Below, one piece after another: positions 33,915 to 43,489 of a DNA stretch of 64,000 bases. Every line of letters starts with the position of its first letter. Position 1 is the stretch's first letter. Origin of the DNA: PALSA-350 sp963794165 (lineage in GTDB: Bacteria > Acidobacteriota > Terriglobia > Terriglobales > Acidobacteriaceae); assembly GCA_963794165.1 (NCBI GenBank), contig CAWCCT010000003.1:372001-436000 (forward strand). Reading direction: 5' to 3'. The notes under the pieces are model-generated. The model ran no database searches, was not told the DNA's origin, and was given only the letters and a program-made list of their open reading frames with translations. The position numbers were made by a program, and so were the translations under genes.

Positions 33915-36806
33915 ATGACACAGTTACGGCAGACTGATCTAGCGGCTGACAAGCTTTTGAAGGTGTGCGGGGTGACGGTCGCCCACCACTTCAATTGCGG
34001 AAACTGCGTCCGCGATTCTGCGGAGATCGTTAGCGGTGAGCTCTACTGCAGCTACTTGAATACTGCCAGCACCTACCGACTCTCTAGCCGTCCCGCTGTG
34101 CTCCGGCTTCGGGGACTCTTAGCTGCCGCCTCGCTTTTCCTGACCCTTTTTTGTGCCTCCCCCGCCAAACTCGACGCGGAAACACCTCCTGCGGAACAGC
34201 CGAAAGGGGTGCTCCTCCTCTACATGGATGAAATGAGCCACCCCGCTGAGCGGGCGGCGGATGAGGGTATACGGTCTGTTCTGGGCAACAAACGGGACAT
34301 ACGGATTTACAGCGAGCATCTCGATACTGCGCTCTTCCCCGATCCCAAGTTCCAGGCGGCACAATCGGCCTGGCTTAAAAACAAGTACCAGGATCGAAGA
34401 ATCGATCTCGTCATCGCGGTTGGTTTACCATCACAAACCCTCCTTCCGGATATACCCACCGTTTTTTGCGGAATGGAACGCAACGGTCTGTCTCACGCGA
34501 CGTTACCTCCCAATGCGACGGCCGTCTGGCCATCACCAGATTTCGAGGGAACCCTGACCGCCGCAGCTCGATTGCAGCCAGGAGCACACCAAGTCGTAGT
34601 TCTTAGCGGCACAACTGCCTGGGACCACCATATCGAAATGGGTCTCCGAAACACACCGCAGCCCCCTGGCACTCATTGGGTTATCAGCTATTGGGACAAT
34701 ATCTCCGTCGAGGAGATGCGTTCACGACTAGCCGCTCTTCCCAGAGATACGATTGTTCTGTTTCTCAGCGTGGTGCGCGACGGGGCGGGCCACACCCCCA
34801 TTTCACTGGCGTTGATTCCTTCTTTATCTGCCGCTTCTTCGGCCCCAATCTACGGTTTGTCGGATGGCTTCATCGGCTTCGGAATCGTTGGGGGTTCCGT
34901 CCTAAGCTTCGAGACCCAGGGGAAACAGGCCGCAGAATTAGGGCAAAGGATTCTCCAGGGAGAGAAAGCGGCGGACATTGAACCTGTCACGGCTGCCTCC
35001 TCTTACATATTCGACTGGCGCCAGTTTCGCCGCTTTGGCTTGAGCGAAAGCGCCCTGCCCCCAGGCAGCATCGTCAGATTCGCAGTCCGCTCCCCCTGGG
35101 ATCTCTATAAAGGATGGATTATCACCGGCGTGGTCTTCCTCCTGCTTGAAACTGGCCTCATAGGGTACCTCCTGCTGCAAAGGAGACGCCGGAGACGCGC
35201 GGAAAGCTTGCTCAGCTATGAGCTTCGCTTCGAGTCATTGCTCTCCGGTTTGTCTGCCACCTTCGCGAACGTGCCCGCAGACCGAACCAATGCCGAGATT
35301 GAGAAGGCGCTGGAAAAGCTCAGGGGCTTTCTTGACCTGGATCGGGTCAGCCTATTCGAAACCATGGAGGCTGATAGTCCTTTTGAACTAATCCACTCAG
35401 CAAGCGGCGGGGCGATTCCCCCGGGGCCGCTGGCTTTCAGCCGGAACGAGTTTCCCTGGATTGTGGCGAATTTGCTGCAAGGAAAAGATTGCGTCCTACG
35501 GTCCAGGGAGGGTCTGCCCCCCGAGGCGCAGAAAGAACAAGCTTTCCTACTCGAAAAAGACTATAGGTTCATCGTGTTGGTGCCTTTACGCGCCGCCAGT
35601 GTGACAGTGGGGTGTCTGGCGTTCATCTCGTATCACGAGGGCACGTGGCCCGACGAGCTTGTCCGGCAATTCCGGGTCGTGGCGGAGGTATTTGCCAACA
35701 CCTTAGCGCGTAGACGGATCGAGGGCGGTCTGCAGGAGAGCCAGCAGCGCTTCCAAACCATGGCAGACACGGCGCCGGTCATGATCTGGATGTCAGGGAC
35801 CGATAAGCTGCGGACTTTCTTTAACAGGCAGTGGTTAGACTACACAGGCCGGAGCCTCGATGAGGAGCTAGGAAACGGGTGGGCAAAGAATGTGCACCCG
35901 GAAGACGTAGAGCAATGCCTCAGCACTTACGTTGAGAGTTTCGTAGCCCGCCAGTCCTTCAGCATGGAATTCCGTCTGCGGCGGCCCAATGGAGCGTTTG
36001 GCTGGGTTTTCGACACTGGCGTGCCGAGGTATACGCCGGCGGGGGAATTCACCGGCTTTATCGGATCGTGCATGGACATCACAGACCGCAGATCCGCCGA
36101 GCAGAGCCTTCTCGACCTGAGTGGTCGTTTGATCAGCGCACAAGAGGACGAACGCGCCAGGATTGCGAGAGAATTACACGACGACTTCAGCCAGCGGTTA
36201 GCGCTTCTCGCCATGCAGCTCGGCCAAGTAAGCGAGAGCATCCCCAGCTCGAACAAAGCGGCCGACAAAAAGCTTCACACCATGTGGGAAGGGATCAGCG
36301 AACTTTCGGCCGACATTCACAGGCTGTCGCACCAGTTGCATTCTTCGAAACTACACCACGTGGGCCTTATGGCTGCGGCCAGGAGCCTCTGCGATGAAAT
36401 CGGCCAACAAAACCATATACAGATCGAGTTTATCGAGCGAGACATGCCGGAAGAGATTCCGCAAGACGTGGAACTATGCTTCTTTCGCATCGTTCAAGAG
36501 GCTCTGAACAACATTGTGAAGCACAGCGGCGCCAAGCAGGCACATGTTCAGTTCGTTGGGACAACTTCCCACATTCGTTTGAGAATCGTGGACGGCGGCG
36601 TCGGTTTTGATCCGAACACCAAGTCAGTGAAGGGAGGTTTAGGACTAGCGAGCATGCGCGAACGGTTGCGACTATTGGGTGGTAGCCTGGCGCTCCATTC
36701 CCGTCACATGGAAGGCACTGAAATTCTTGCAGAAGTACCCCTGGCGCAGGTCAACCGCGCAGGGGCCGCTCCCGTGACCACGATCGATAGAAGGGACCGC
36801 CAATGA
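33915..36806 (+). CDS. Hybrid-input sensor histidine kinase (substrate-binding, GAF, PAS, HisKA_3)
   Basis: A ~963-residue kinase. Order of domains: an N-terminal hydrophobic segment, a periplasmic substrate-binding-like domain (about 85-370, ABC sugar/peptide-binding style), a membrane helix (KGWIITGVVFLLLETGLIGYLLL), a GAF-like domain (about 430-590), a PAS domain (MADTAPVMIWMSGTDK onward), a NarL-type dimerisation domain with phospho-histidine in IARELHDDFSQR (near residue 755) and a HATPase (EALNNIVKHSGAKQ, DGGVGFDP, GGLGLASMRERL). The start is uncertain: ATG 33915 or TTG 33876. It overlaps its response regulator by four bases. Confidence 0.87.
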   Translation: MTQLRQTDLAADKLLKVCGVTVAHHFNCGNCVRDSAEIVSGELYCSYLNTASTYRLSSRPAVLRLRGLLAAASLFLTLFCASPAKLDAETPPAEQPKGVLLLYMDEMSHPAERAADEGIRSVLGNKRDIRIYSEHLDTALFPDPKFQAAQSAWLKNKYQDRRIDLVIAVGLPSQTLLPDIPTVFCGMERNGLSHATLPPNATAVWPSPDFEGTLTAAARLQPGAHQVVVLSGTTAWDHHIEMGLRNTPQPPGTHWVISYWDNISVEEMRSRLAALPRDTIVLFLSVVRDGAGHTPISLALIPSLSAASSAPIYGLSDGFIGFGIVGGSVLSFETQGKQAAELGQRILQGEKAADIEPVTAASSYIFDWRQFRRFGLSESALPPGSIVRFAVRSPWDLYKGWIITGVVFLLLETGLIGYLLLQRRRRRRAESLLSYELRFESLLSGLSATFANVPADRTNAEIEKALEKLRGFLDLDRVSLFETMEADSPFELIHSASGGAIPPGPLAFSRNEFPWIVANLLQGKDCVLRSREGLPPEAQKEQAFLLEKDYRFIVLVPLRAASVTVGCLAFISYHEGTWPDELVRQFRVVAEVFANTLARRRIEGGLQESQQRFQTMADTAPVMIWMSGTDKLRTFFNRQWLDYTGRSLDEELGNGWAKNVHPEDVEQCLSTYVESFVARQSFSMEFRLRRPNGAFGWVFDTGVPRYTPAGEFTGFIGSCMDITDRRSAEQSLLDLSGRLISAQEDERARIARELHDDFSQRLALLAMQLGQVSESIPSSNKAADKKLHTMWEGISELSADIHRLSHQLHSSKLHHVGLMAAARSLCDEIGQQNHIQIEFIERDMPEEIPQDVELCFFRIVQEALNNIVKHSGAKQAHVQFVGTTSHIRLRIVDGGVGFDPNTKSVKGGLGLASMRERLRLLGGSLALHSRHMEGTEILAEVPLAQVNRAGAAPVTTIDRRDRQ

Positions 36807-37444
36807 AAAAAGCACGCATTTTACTGGCAGACGACCACGTTCTGGTTGCCGAGGGCCTCAGGACCATGCTCGCACCCCTCTATGACGTAGTCGGCACAGT
36901 GAGTGACGGCAGGTCTTTACTAAATGCTGCCGAGACCTTAAAACCCGATTTGATCGTGGTGGATATCGGTATGCCCCAACTCAATGGGCTAGACGCGACC
37001 AGGGTGCTCAAACGAGATTTGCCCAATGTCAAGGTGATCATCCTCACCCAGAATGAAGATAGCCTTCTTGTTGCCGAAGCCTTCCGCGCCGGCGCAAGCG
37101 GTTACCTGCTGAAGTACTCCGCTCCCAAGGAATTGCTACAGGCCATTGACGAAGTCCTCAAAGGATCGTCTTACCTTTCGCCGCGAATCACAAGCGGAGC
37201 CGTCGCCGCCATGCTCCGAAGCTCCGCCGCCAAGCTGGACGAGGCTCGCGAACTTACTCCACGCCAGCGCGAAGTTATCCAGCTCTTCGCCGAAGGCCGA
37301 TCTATGAAGGAGATTGCCGATATCCTAGCCATCAGCCTGCGAACCGTGGCTGCTCACAAATACCGCATCATGGACCTGCTGAAAATCAAGACCAATGCGG
37401 AGCTATACCGATACGCTGTGAAGCATAAGATCATCAGCGTATAG
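36803..37444 (+). CDS. NarL/FixJ-type response regulator
   Basis: A 213-residue regulator: receiver domain (residues 5-120, DDH acidic pocket, phospho-aspartate in VVDIGMPQLNG, lysine in YLLKYSAPKE) and a LuxR-type helix-turn-helix (LTPRQREVIQLFAEGRSMKEIADILAISLRTVAAHKYRIM). The ATGA overlap with the kinase makes the pair a cognate two-component system. Target genes are unknown; the neighbouring BKACE/PQQ cluster is a candidate. Confidence 0.92.
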   Translation: MKKARILLADDHVLVAEGLRTMLAPLYDVVGTVSDGRSLLNAAETLKPDLIVVDIGMPQLNGLDATRVLKRDLPNVKVIILTQNEDSLLVAEAFRAGASGYLLKYSAPKELLQAIDEVLKGSSYLSPRITSGAVAAMLRSSAAKLDEARELTPRQREVIQLFAEGRSMKEIADILAISLRTVAAHKYRIMDLLKIKTNAELYRYAVKHKIISV

Positions 37445-37530
37445 GCCCCCCTCCTAAAAGTACCGAACTGTATTGTTATTTCTACCAATATCCAAAACCC
37501 GATTTGCCCTGTATTTTCGCTTGAAGGGCC

Positions 37531-37980
37531 ATGCTGGGACAAAAAATGATCGTTAACACGGGTCGGCAAGGAATAAAGAAAGAGAATCGGCCTACTCGAA
37601 TATTAGTGGCCGACGATCATTGTGCTGTGCTTGAGTCGCTGGTTCCCATTCTTGAATCGCAATTCACCGTCGTTGGAACCGCCTCTGACGGCAAGGCCGC
37701 GGTCGAGGCTGAGGAGAAGCTCCGCCCGGACGTTGTGGTCCTGGACATCTCCATGCCGGTGATGAGCGGAATCGATGCTGCCAGGCAGATGCGAAGAGGA
37801 GGGTCGAAGGCTCCCATCGTCTTCCTGACGGTGCATCAGGATGTCGACATCCTTGCTGCGGCAACACGCGCAGGTGGGCTGGGTTACGTGGTGAAGAATC
37901 GTTTGAAGACAGACTTGGTATTGGCCATCAAAGAAGCCTTAGAAGGCCGTGGTTTTGTTTCACCCTTCCAGGAGCGGTGA
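37531..37980 (+). CDS. Stand-alone receiver-domain response regulator
   Basis: A 149-residue protein with a NarL-like receiver domain (ILVADDHCAVLES, phospho-aspartate in VVVLDISMPVMSGIDA, threonine in IVFLTVHQ, lysine in YVVKNRL) but no DNA-binding domain. The frame stops shortly after SPFQER with no LuxR helix-turn-helix, so it is either a phosphate sink or partner of the kinase, or a truncated regulator. It lies 86 bp after the full regulator. ATG 37531 and ATG 37546 are both possible starts. Confidence 0.8.
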   Translation: MLGQKMIVNTGRQGIKKENRPTRILVADDHCAVLESLVPILESQFTVVGTASDGKAAVEAEEKLRPDVVVLDISMPVMSGIDAARQMRRGGSKAPIVFLTVHQDVDILAAATRAGGLGYVVKNRLKTDLVLAIKEALEGRGFVSPFQER

Positions 37981-38592
37981 GCCTCGACACAGCACGTGAA
38001 GGATAACTAGCGCCGGTTAAGATGTTGACGCTGCCCCTATAGCTAGTTTTGCCCCTGACCTTTTTTGTCCGACATCCTAACATCATCGTGCGTCTGTGTT
38101 GGCTGCACCATGCGCAGCCTGACGCGATTGCAGTGTGATTCATACCATGCAATGACTGAAGTTGCAGCAAACGGCACTGAATCCGGTGATAGCAGGCACT
38201 GAGGCGAGTATGCGGCAGTGGGATTTTTACTGTGCGTTGACCAGGCCGGTGAACGAACCTGTGCCCATTTTTCCCGGGAGCTTCTGGTAGTTCTACTAGT
38301 TGCCGCTGCCATCACCCTCTCATAGGATTCCCTCGTTGGCAGGTTGGGTAAGAGGTCAACCGGATCCGAACCCTGCGTACCACGCCAGCGAGTAAGAGTA
38401 CTGCGCAGTGAAGTGAGGCGAGTCAATTGCCCAAGCGCAACGCCGAGAGCAAGCAGCACTCAAGTGTCTTGAACGCCCACACTTTCCCGCTGGAAAGGTT
38501 CAGTTTCTGAATGGTGGGGTTTGGTAATCAGTCGTAGGTCGATTTCGATCGTGCGGTCAATTAATAAAATCGAATTTAGGAGAAGGAAAATA
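37981..38592. other. Gene-poor gap before the BKACE cluster
   Basis: No protein family is recognisable on either strand. One open frame spans 38043-38459 on the minus strand, but its translation is low in family character and rich in Arg, Ser and Thr. The region may hold the cluster promoter, a small RNA or decayed sequence. A good ribosome site (AGGAGAAGGA) lies just before the 38593 start. Confidence 0.4.
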
Positions 38593-39762
38593 ATGTATTT
38601 CACTGATGACTCGTTGCTACCCGAAAATCAGGCTCCACTAATGATCACCGCTGCGCCCTATGGGCCAATCTGGATGCCAGTGGATTGCACACCTGAACAG
38701 AAACTCCCTGTCACCTGGGACGAACAGACCCAGGCCGCGGTGGACTGTTATAACGCTGGCGCAACGGTGTTGCACATCCATGTGCGCGATCCCAAAACCG
38801 GCCACATCTCCAAAAACTTTAGCGAGTACAACGACCAGATAGGGCGTCTGCGCAAAGCAGTGCCGAAAATGATCCTCCAACTCGGGGGGTCGATCTCTTT
38901 TGCTCCCGAGCCAGGGAAAGAAGCCGAGTTCCAGAACTACGACTCTCGCCATAAGCTGGCCGAAGTTGATCCCAAACCAGATCAGGTCACGGTCGCCTGT
39001 GGCACCTCCTTGTACGATCTGACGGCTTTACACCCCGTCGACGACTCCTTTGAGGGGACGCGCTTCACCAACCCGGCGATGCTTCATGCCATGGCCAACC
39101 TGGTGGCTGACTCGACGCCGGACTTCTATCTCGAAAACATCAAGCGCCTGGTTCAGCACGGCATCCAGCCGTATTTCGCGCTCGGCCACGTCCACAGCCT
39201 CGAGCTGGTGGAGCGCTTAATCCGCAAGGGCTATTACATGGGGCCGATGAACGGGTTCTTCAGCATCGGCGGCGGGGGCGTGTGCGGCGCCAATCCGTTC
39301 GACCTGATGGAGCTGATCCGCCGCACGCCCCACGGCTCCTTCTTTACCTACCAAACCACGATGCGGCTGACCCACCCGGTCGCCGCTATCTGCATCGCGC
39401 TGGGGCAACACACTCGCGCCGGCATCGAGGACAACCTATGGAACACCACCAAGGGCGTGCGCATGTCGACGATCGAAATGATCGAACGGCATGTTCGCAT
39501 GGCCAAGGAACTAGGAAGGGCGATCGCTACCCCCGAGCAGGCGCGCGAGATGCTCAAGATCGGAGTCTCTTACGCATCGACAGCAGAAACACTCGCCAAC
39601 CTTGGCCTGCCGCCGAACCGCCGCCCGGGCAACATGGGGTTCATGGTGCATGAAACAGACGGGATGTTTCATCCAGCGGCCCAGGGCGGGTGCGGGCACA
39701 TCCACGCCGGGGAATGGGAGGACCACCTGGATATTCCAGTCGCGGTGGGAGCACACAGCTAA
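38593..39762 (+). CDS. BKACE-family (DUF849) beta-keto acid cleavage enzyme
   Basis: A 389-residue TIM-barrel metal enzyme of the 3-keto-5-aminohexanoate cleavage (Kce) family. Members condense acetyl-CoA with a beta-keto acid and split off acetoacetate and a CoA ester. ITAAPYGP opens the barrel, LHIHVRDP supplies the zinc-binding histidines, and HTRAGIEDNLW carries the conserved glutamate ligand. It is longer than canonical Kce (about 275-310), with an N-terminal extension and an extended C-terminus, so its substrate is probably not that of lysine fermentation. ATG 38593 follows AGGAGAAGGA. A hairpin follows the stop, then the Rieske and PQQ genes. Confidence 0.87.
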   Translation: MYFTDDSLLPENQAPLMITAAPYGPIWMPVDCTPEQKLPVTWDEQTQAAVDCYNAGATVLHIHVRDPKTGHISKNFSEYNDQIGRLRKAVPKMILQLGGSISFAPEPGKEAEFQNYDSRHKLAEVDPKPDQVTVACGTSLYDLTALHPVDDSFEGTRFTNPAMLHAMANLVADSTPDFYLENIKRLVQHGIQPYFALGHVHSLELVERLIRKGYYMGPMNGFFSIGGGGVCGANPFDLMELIRRTPHGSFFTYQTTMRLTHPVAAICIALGQHTRAGIEDNLWNTTKGVRMSTIEMIERHVRMAKELGRAIATPEQAREMLKIGVSYASTAETLANLGLPPNRRPGNMGFMVHETDGMFHPAAQGGCGHIHAGEWEDHLDIPVAVGAHS

Positions 39763-39788
39763 GACGGGTATCCGCAGTGCGAAGCACA

Positions 39789-39823
39789 ATAAGGTCCCTC
39801 CCTGCATATGGGAGGGACCTTAT
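39789..39823 (+). terminator. Hairpin between the BKACE and Rieske genes
   Basis: Perfect 14-bp arms, ATAAGGTCCCTCCC and its complement, with a seven-base loop. The following TTATCTT is only a weak T-tract. It may be a partial terminator setting relative expression of the downstream genes. Confidence 0.55.
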
Positions 39824-39881
39824 CTTCGGACGATGCTGGGCGATCTCGCGGATCACTACTCTGATTCTGCAGGCGGCAACG

Positions 39882-40190
39882 ATGGCGGACTTTATCGAAG
39901 TAACGGGTCTCGAGCAGATCCGGCCTGGAGCCGGATCACGATTCATCGTCCAGGACAAGGAGATGGCCATATTCAACGTGGACGGAAAAATCTGCGCCAT
40001 CTCAGATCACTGTCCACACGCCGGCGGCTCTCTGGGATTGGGGAAGCTGGATGGCAAGATCGTAACTTGTCCGGTGCATGGCATGAAATTCGATGTCACC
40101 ACCGGATGCTTCGCGGGCACGTCGGACTTCGGTGTCTCTGCCTATCCAGCGAAGATTGTGGACGGGAAAGTCATGGTGTCGATTTCCTGA
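39882..40190 (+). CDS. Rieske-type 2Fe-2S ferredoxin
   Basis: A 102-residue soluble Rieske protein. The cluster motifs are CPHAGGSLG and CPVHGMKFD, each with one cysteine and one histidine. The size and lack of a membrane helix match the ferredoxin components of non-haem oxygenase or nitrite reductase (NirD-like) systems. No oxygenase is adjacent. The ATG at 39882 (MADFIEVTG) fits the family start; longer frames upstream run through the hairpin. It probably serves as an electron carrier in the surrounding catabolic cluster. Confidence 0.88.
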   Translation: MADFIEVTGLEQIRPGAGSRFIVQDKEMAIFNVDGKICAISDHCPHAGGSLGLGKLDGKIVTCPVHGMKFDVTTGCFAGTSDFGVSAYPAKIVDGKVMVSIS

Positions 40191-40317
40191 ATTGTTTGCG
40201 GTTTTTCTGCCGGGCCGGATTGAGATTAGAAACGGTGATTGACGGGCTGAAGGATCCACGGCGACCTGGCGAGCTGGAGCTGGCCGCTCGTCCTTGAAAT
40301 CGATGTGGAGGAGAAAC

Positions 40318-42681
40318 ATGCTTTCGCGGCTCTGCTGTCTGACGCAGGTCTGTTTTATGGTAGCCATTCTTTCATTCATGTTCCGGACCTCTGTAACGGC
40401 GCAGGAATGGACCACGATCAATAAGGACTATTCAAGCCAGCGTTACGTCGACCTGGACCAGATCACGCCGCAGAATGTCGGCGGACTGAAGGAGTCCTGC
40501 GAATTTCAGCTCAATGAGGCGTCCTGGTTTAGTAGCGGTTTGCTCATGGTGGACCGCACGCTCTACGTCAATACGATGCGCGCCACGTACGCTATCGACG
40601 CCACTACGTGCGCACTCCGCTGGCGCACTGTTCTGAAGTTCAGTGTGCCGGCAAACATCAACAATCGTGGTCCTGCGTACATGGACGGAACGATTTTTCG
40701 CGGCACGGTTGACGGCCGCGTGGTCGCTCTCGACGCCAAGACAGGCAACATTCTTTGGGACCAGCAATATGCCGACCCGAAGAATGGCGAGTCATTTGTT
40801 GCAGCTCCGATAGCATGGAAGGGCAAGGTGTTTATCGGCATCGCCATCAGCGATCTGGGAATCCAGGGACGTATGCTGGCCCTCGACGCTAAGACGGGCA
40901 AGGAGATTTGGCACTTTTATACTGTTCCGCCGGGCAACCAAGACGCGGTGCAAACCTGGGGTGGCGAAATGAAGCGCGGGGTGGGAGGGGGCGGGTTCTG
41001 GTCATCCTTTTCCCTTGATCCTGCGACCAATGAGCTGTTTATACCTGTCGCCAACCCGGCACCGGATTTCATGGTCGAGATACGGCCGGGCGAAAACCTC
41101 TATACAGACTCCGTAGTCTCGCTGAATGCCGATACGGGCAAGCTGAATTGGTATCACCAGGTGACGCCCAAAGATGACCATGACTGGGATACGAGCTCGC
41201 CGCCAACCCTGTACCGCTCGCGCCGCGGGAAAGACATGCTTGTCGTCGCCGACAAGACCGGCTTCGTGACAGGGATCAATCGGAAAACGAAGGCAGTTGT
41301 CTTCCACACGCCTGGGACGACCATTCTCAACAACGGTCCTTTACCGGAGACACTTACACTCACCTGCCCTGGCTTAGGTGGGGGTTCGCAATTTTATGGT
41401 TCGGCGTATCAACCCGAGATTGGCGCCCTCTACGTCGGCATGGTGGACTCGTGCTCCTATTACGCTAAACCGAAACCGGCTCCCGCTGCCAAGCCAGGAG
41501 AGAGTGCCGCAGAGAAAGGGGTAGGGGATTACGACTACGGCGGTGCTGTGTTTGTAGGATTCGATAAACAACCCAAGGGCCAGATCACGGCTCTGGACGG
41601 GGAATCCGGGCGCATCCTTTGGAAATACACGACCGACGGGCAGATGTTGGCAGGTCTGGTGCCTACCAAGAGCGGCCTTCTTTTTGCCGGTGATGTCCGT
41701 GGCGATCTCTTCGCTTTCGATGCCAAAAGCGGATCCGTGCTGAACCGTATCGATGTCAACGGAGCGCTCAACGGCGGATTGATCAGCTATGCAGTGGATG
41801 GAACACAATATATTGCTGCCGCAGTCGGTGGAGTCACGTTGAACCCCGCGGGCGTGGGCGGAGCGCTAAAAGTATCAGTCTATGGTTTGAATCCGGGCGA
41901 CACTCCAAAAGTAGTGACGGTAGATCGCCTCCCGCCGCAGTCTACGGGAACTGCGGCGAGTAAGGAGAGGTACTTCTTGATGTGTGGTGGTTGTCACGGG
42001 GATCGCGGACAGGGTCGCTTGTATCCGTCTCTGGTCAATCATCCGGAGTTGGCGGACCCCGATGCGCTTGGCCAGTTCCTCGCCACTATCCCACCTCCCA
42101 TGCCGCGCCTGTATCCCGGCCCGCTCGACAGGGACGACCTGCGCATGATCGCCGGCTATATGAGAGTCATCACCGGCGGTTCGACACCACAATGGGACAA
42201 AATCTACTCTGTTCTCTCGAGTCCAAGATGTTTGAATTGCCACACGATGACCGACTTCCCGCGCCAAACGGATGCTCGCTATGCCCACATTTACGGCATC
42301 ACTCGAGGTGCCGATGACAAGGGATCGTTTCCCGCGCGTTGTACGACATGCCACGAAAGCATCAATAACCCGGTCACGGGTATTCCAGGTGCACCCGATT
42401 GGCATGCAGCGCCTCTGAGCATGGCTTGGGAGTCGGCGCCAAGGGTTGTTCTAAGTAGTTCCGCACTCTGTGCCACATTCAAGGACAAAACGAAGAACGG
42501 GAATCGAGATCTGGCTGCCCTGGAGCATCACGTCGCCACCGATCCGTTCGTTTTATGGGCATGGAGTCCTGGGAGCCGCCCCAATGGCAACGGACGTCTG
42601 ACTCCCCCCATAACCCATGAGGAGCTGGTGCAAACAATGAAGGACTGGGAGGCCGACGGCGCGTCGTGCCCCACCCAATAG
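40318..42681 (+). CDS. PQQ-dependent dehydrogenase with three CXXCH haem c sites
   Basis: A 787-residue exported quinoprotein. A signal peptide (about 1-28, ending SVTAQ) precedes a beta-propeller of PQQ repeats such as VVALDAKTGNILWD, LALDAKTGKEIWHF and ITALDGESGRILWKY (residues 30-540). A cytochrome c region follows, with CGGCH (near residue 555), CLNCH (near 638) and CTTCH (near 675). Usual quinohaemoproteins have one haem; three is unusual. GGAGGAG just before ATG 40318 fixes the start. It would oxidise an alcohol or aldehyde in the periplasm and pass electrons to a terminal oxidase. Confidence 0.88.
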   Translation: MLSRLCCLTQVCFMVAILSFMFRTSVTAQEWTTINKDYSSQRYVDLDQITPQNVGGLKESCEFQLNEASWFSSGLLMVDRTLYVNTMRATYAIDATTCALRWRTVLKFSVPANINNRGPAYMDGTIFRGTVDGRVVALDAKTGNILWDQQYADPKNGESFVAAPIAWKGKVFIGIAISDLGIQGRMLALDAKTGKEIWHFYTVPPGNQDAVQTWGGEMKRGVGGGGFWSSFSLDPATNELFIPVANPAPDFMVEIRPGENLYTDSVVSLNADTGKLNWYHQVTPKDDHDWDTSSPPTLYRSRRGKDMLVVADKTGFVTGINRKTKAVVFHTPGTTILNNGPLPETLTLTCPGLGGGSQFYGSAYQPEIGALYVGMVDSCSYYAKPKPAPAAKPGESAAEKGVGDYDYGGAVFVGFDKQPKGQITALDGESGRILWKYTTDGQMLAGLVPTKSGLLFAGDVRGDLFAFDAKSGSVLNRIDVNGALNGGLISYAVDGTQYIAAAVGGVTLNPAGVGGALKVSVYGLNPGDTPKVVTVDRLPPQSTGTAASKERYFLMCGGCHGDRGQGRLYPSLVNHPELADPDALGQFLATIPPPMPRLYPGPLDRDDLRMIAGYMRVITGGSTPQWDKIYSVLSSPRCLNCHTMTDFPRQTDARYAHIYGITRGADDKGSFPARCTTCHESINNPVTGIPGAPDWHAAPLSMAWESAPRVVLSSSALCATFKDKTKNGNRDLAALEHHVATDPFVLWAWSPGSRPNGNGRLTPPITHEELVQTMKDWEADGASCPTQ

Positions 42682-42710
42682 CAATTGTTGAGCGAGAAAA
42701 AGGAGGAAAA

Positions 42711-43463
42711 ATGGCAACCGAAACTGTGACAACAAAAGCATCGTCGACGACGCAATCCGCAGGCCCTTGGGGTTCGTCTTTGGACAAACTCAAGGAATGG
42801 GATCCTAAAGGAGCGGAACTGCTGTTGCAGGTCGGCAAGAACCCGTGGACCAGCGGCGTTCTACCGCGCAAGGAAGTGGAGCTGATCTACCTCGCGCTGA
42901 ATTGCGCTTGCACGAACCTGGATGAAGAAGGCACGCGCCGCCAGATTCGCGCCGCGCTCGACGCGGGAGCGACGCGCGACGAGATCCTCCTGGTTCTCAA
43001 GTGTGGCGTTGGGTTGGCGGTTCACTCGTGCAGCCTAGGAGCCCCTATCCTCCTTGAGGAAATGAAGGCGGCAGGAGTGAAGGCGGCAGGAGGTCCCAAG
43101 CCAGAGACTCCAGCCTGCGACGCGATGCGCGCGATCGGCCAATGGAACACGGCGTGGGATCCGTTCTACGAGCTTTCCCCTGCCTGGACCGACGAATTCT
43201 TCGCCTTTGGAGCAAGCGTATACAAGAGTGGTCTGTTCACACCAAGATTCCTGGAGCTGATCAGCATCGCCTTCGACGCCTCCATCACGCACATGTATGC
43301 ACCCGGCACGCGCCGGCATATCCAGGGAGCGCTCAAGGCGGGAGCCACTCCCGAAGAGATCATGGCTGTGCTGCAACTCTGCGTTTCAATGGGCGTTGAA
43401 GCGTGCGCCCAGGGTGTGCCGATCTTGGCCGAAGAATTGGAGCGCCGTGGACGGAAAGAGTAA
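42711..43463 (+). CDS. Double-domain carboxymuconolactone decarboxylase-like protein
   Basis: A 250-residue cytoplasmic protein containing two CMD/AhpD-like repeats (about residues 40-120 and 165-245). Each has the helical core R-K-x-x-E-L-I-x-L-A and ends with a segment like RRQIRAALDAGATRDEILLVLKCGV or RRHIQGALKAGATPEEIMAVLQLCV. The domain acts as a lactone decarboxylase or as a thiol-dependent peroxidase; the CxxC-x-x-H of AhpD is not complete, so the first is favoured. AAGGAGG sits six bases before the ATG 42711. It follows the PQQ gene by 29 bp, in the same operon. Confidence 0.82.
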   Translation: MATETVTTKASSTTQSAGPWGSSLDKLKEWDPKGAELLLQVGKNPWTSGVLPRKEVELIYLALNCACTNLDEEGTRRQIRAALDAGATRDEILLVLKCGVGLAVHSCSLGAPILLEEMKAAGVKAAGGPKPETPACDAMRAIGQWNTAWDPFYELSPAWTDEFFAFGASVYKSGLFTPRFLELISIAFDASITHMYAPGTRRHIQGALKAGATPEEIMAVLQLCVSMGVEACAQGVPILAEELERRGRKE

Positions 43464-43489
43464 TGCCATGGCGGGTTCTGTTCGCAGCG

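Noticed and set aside
38043..38459. Minus-strand 138-codon frame in the gap before the BKACE gene
   Set aside because: No ribosome site, no family motif, Arg/Ser/Thr-rich translation. Kept only as part of a described gap.
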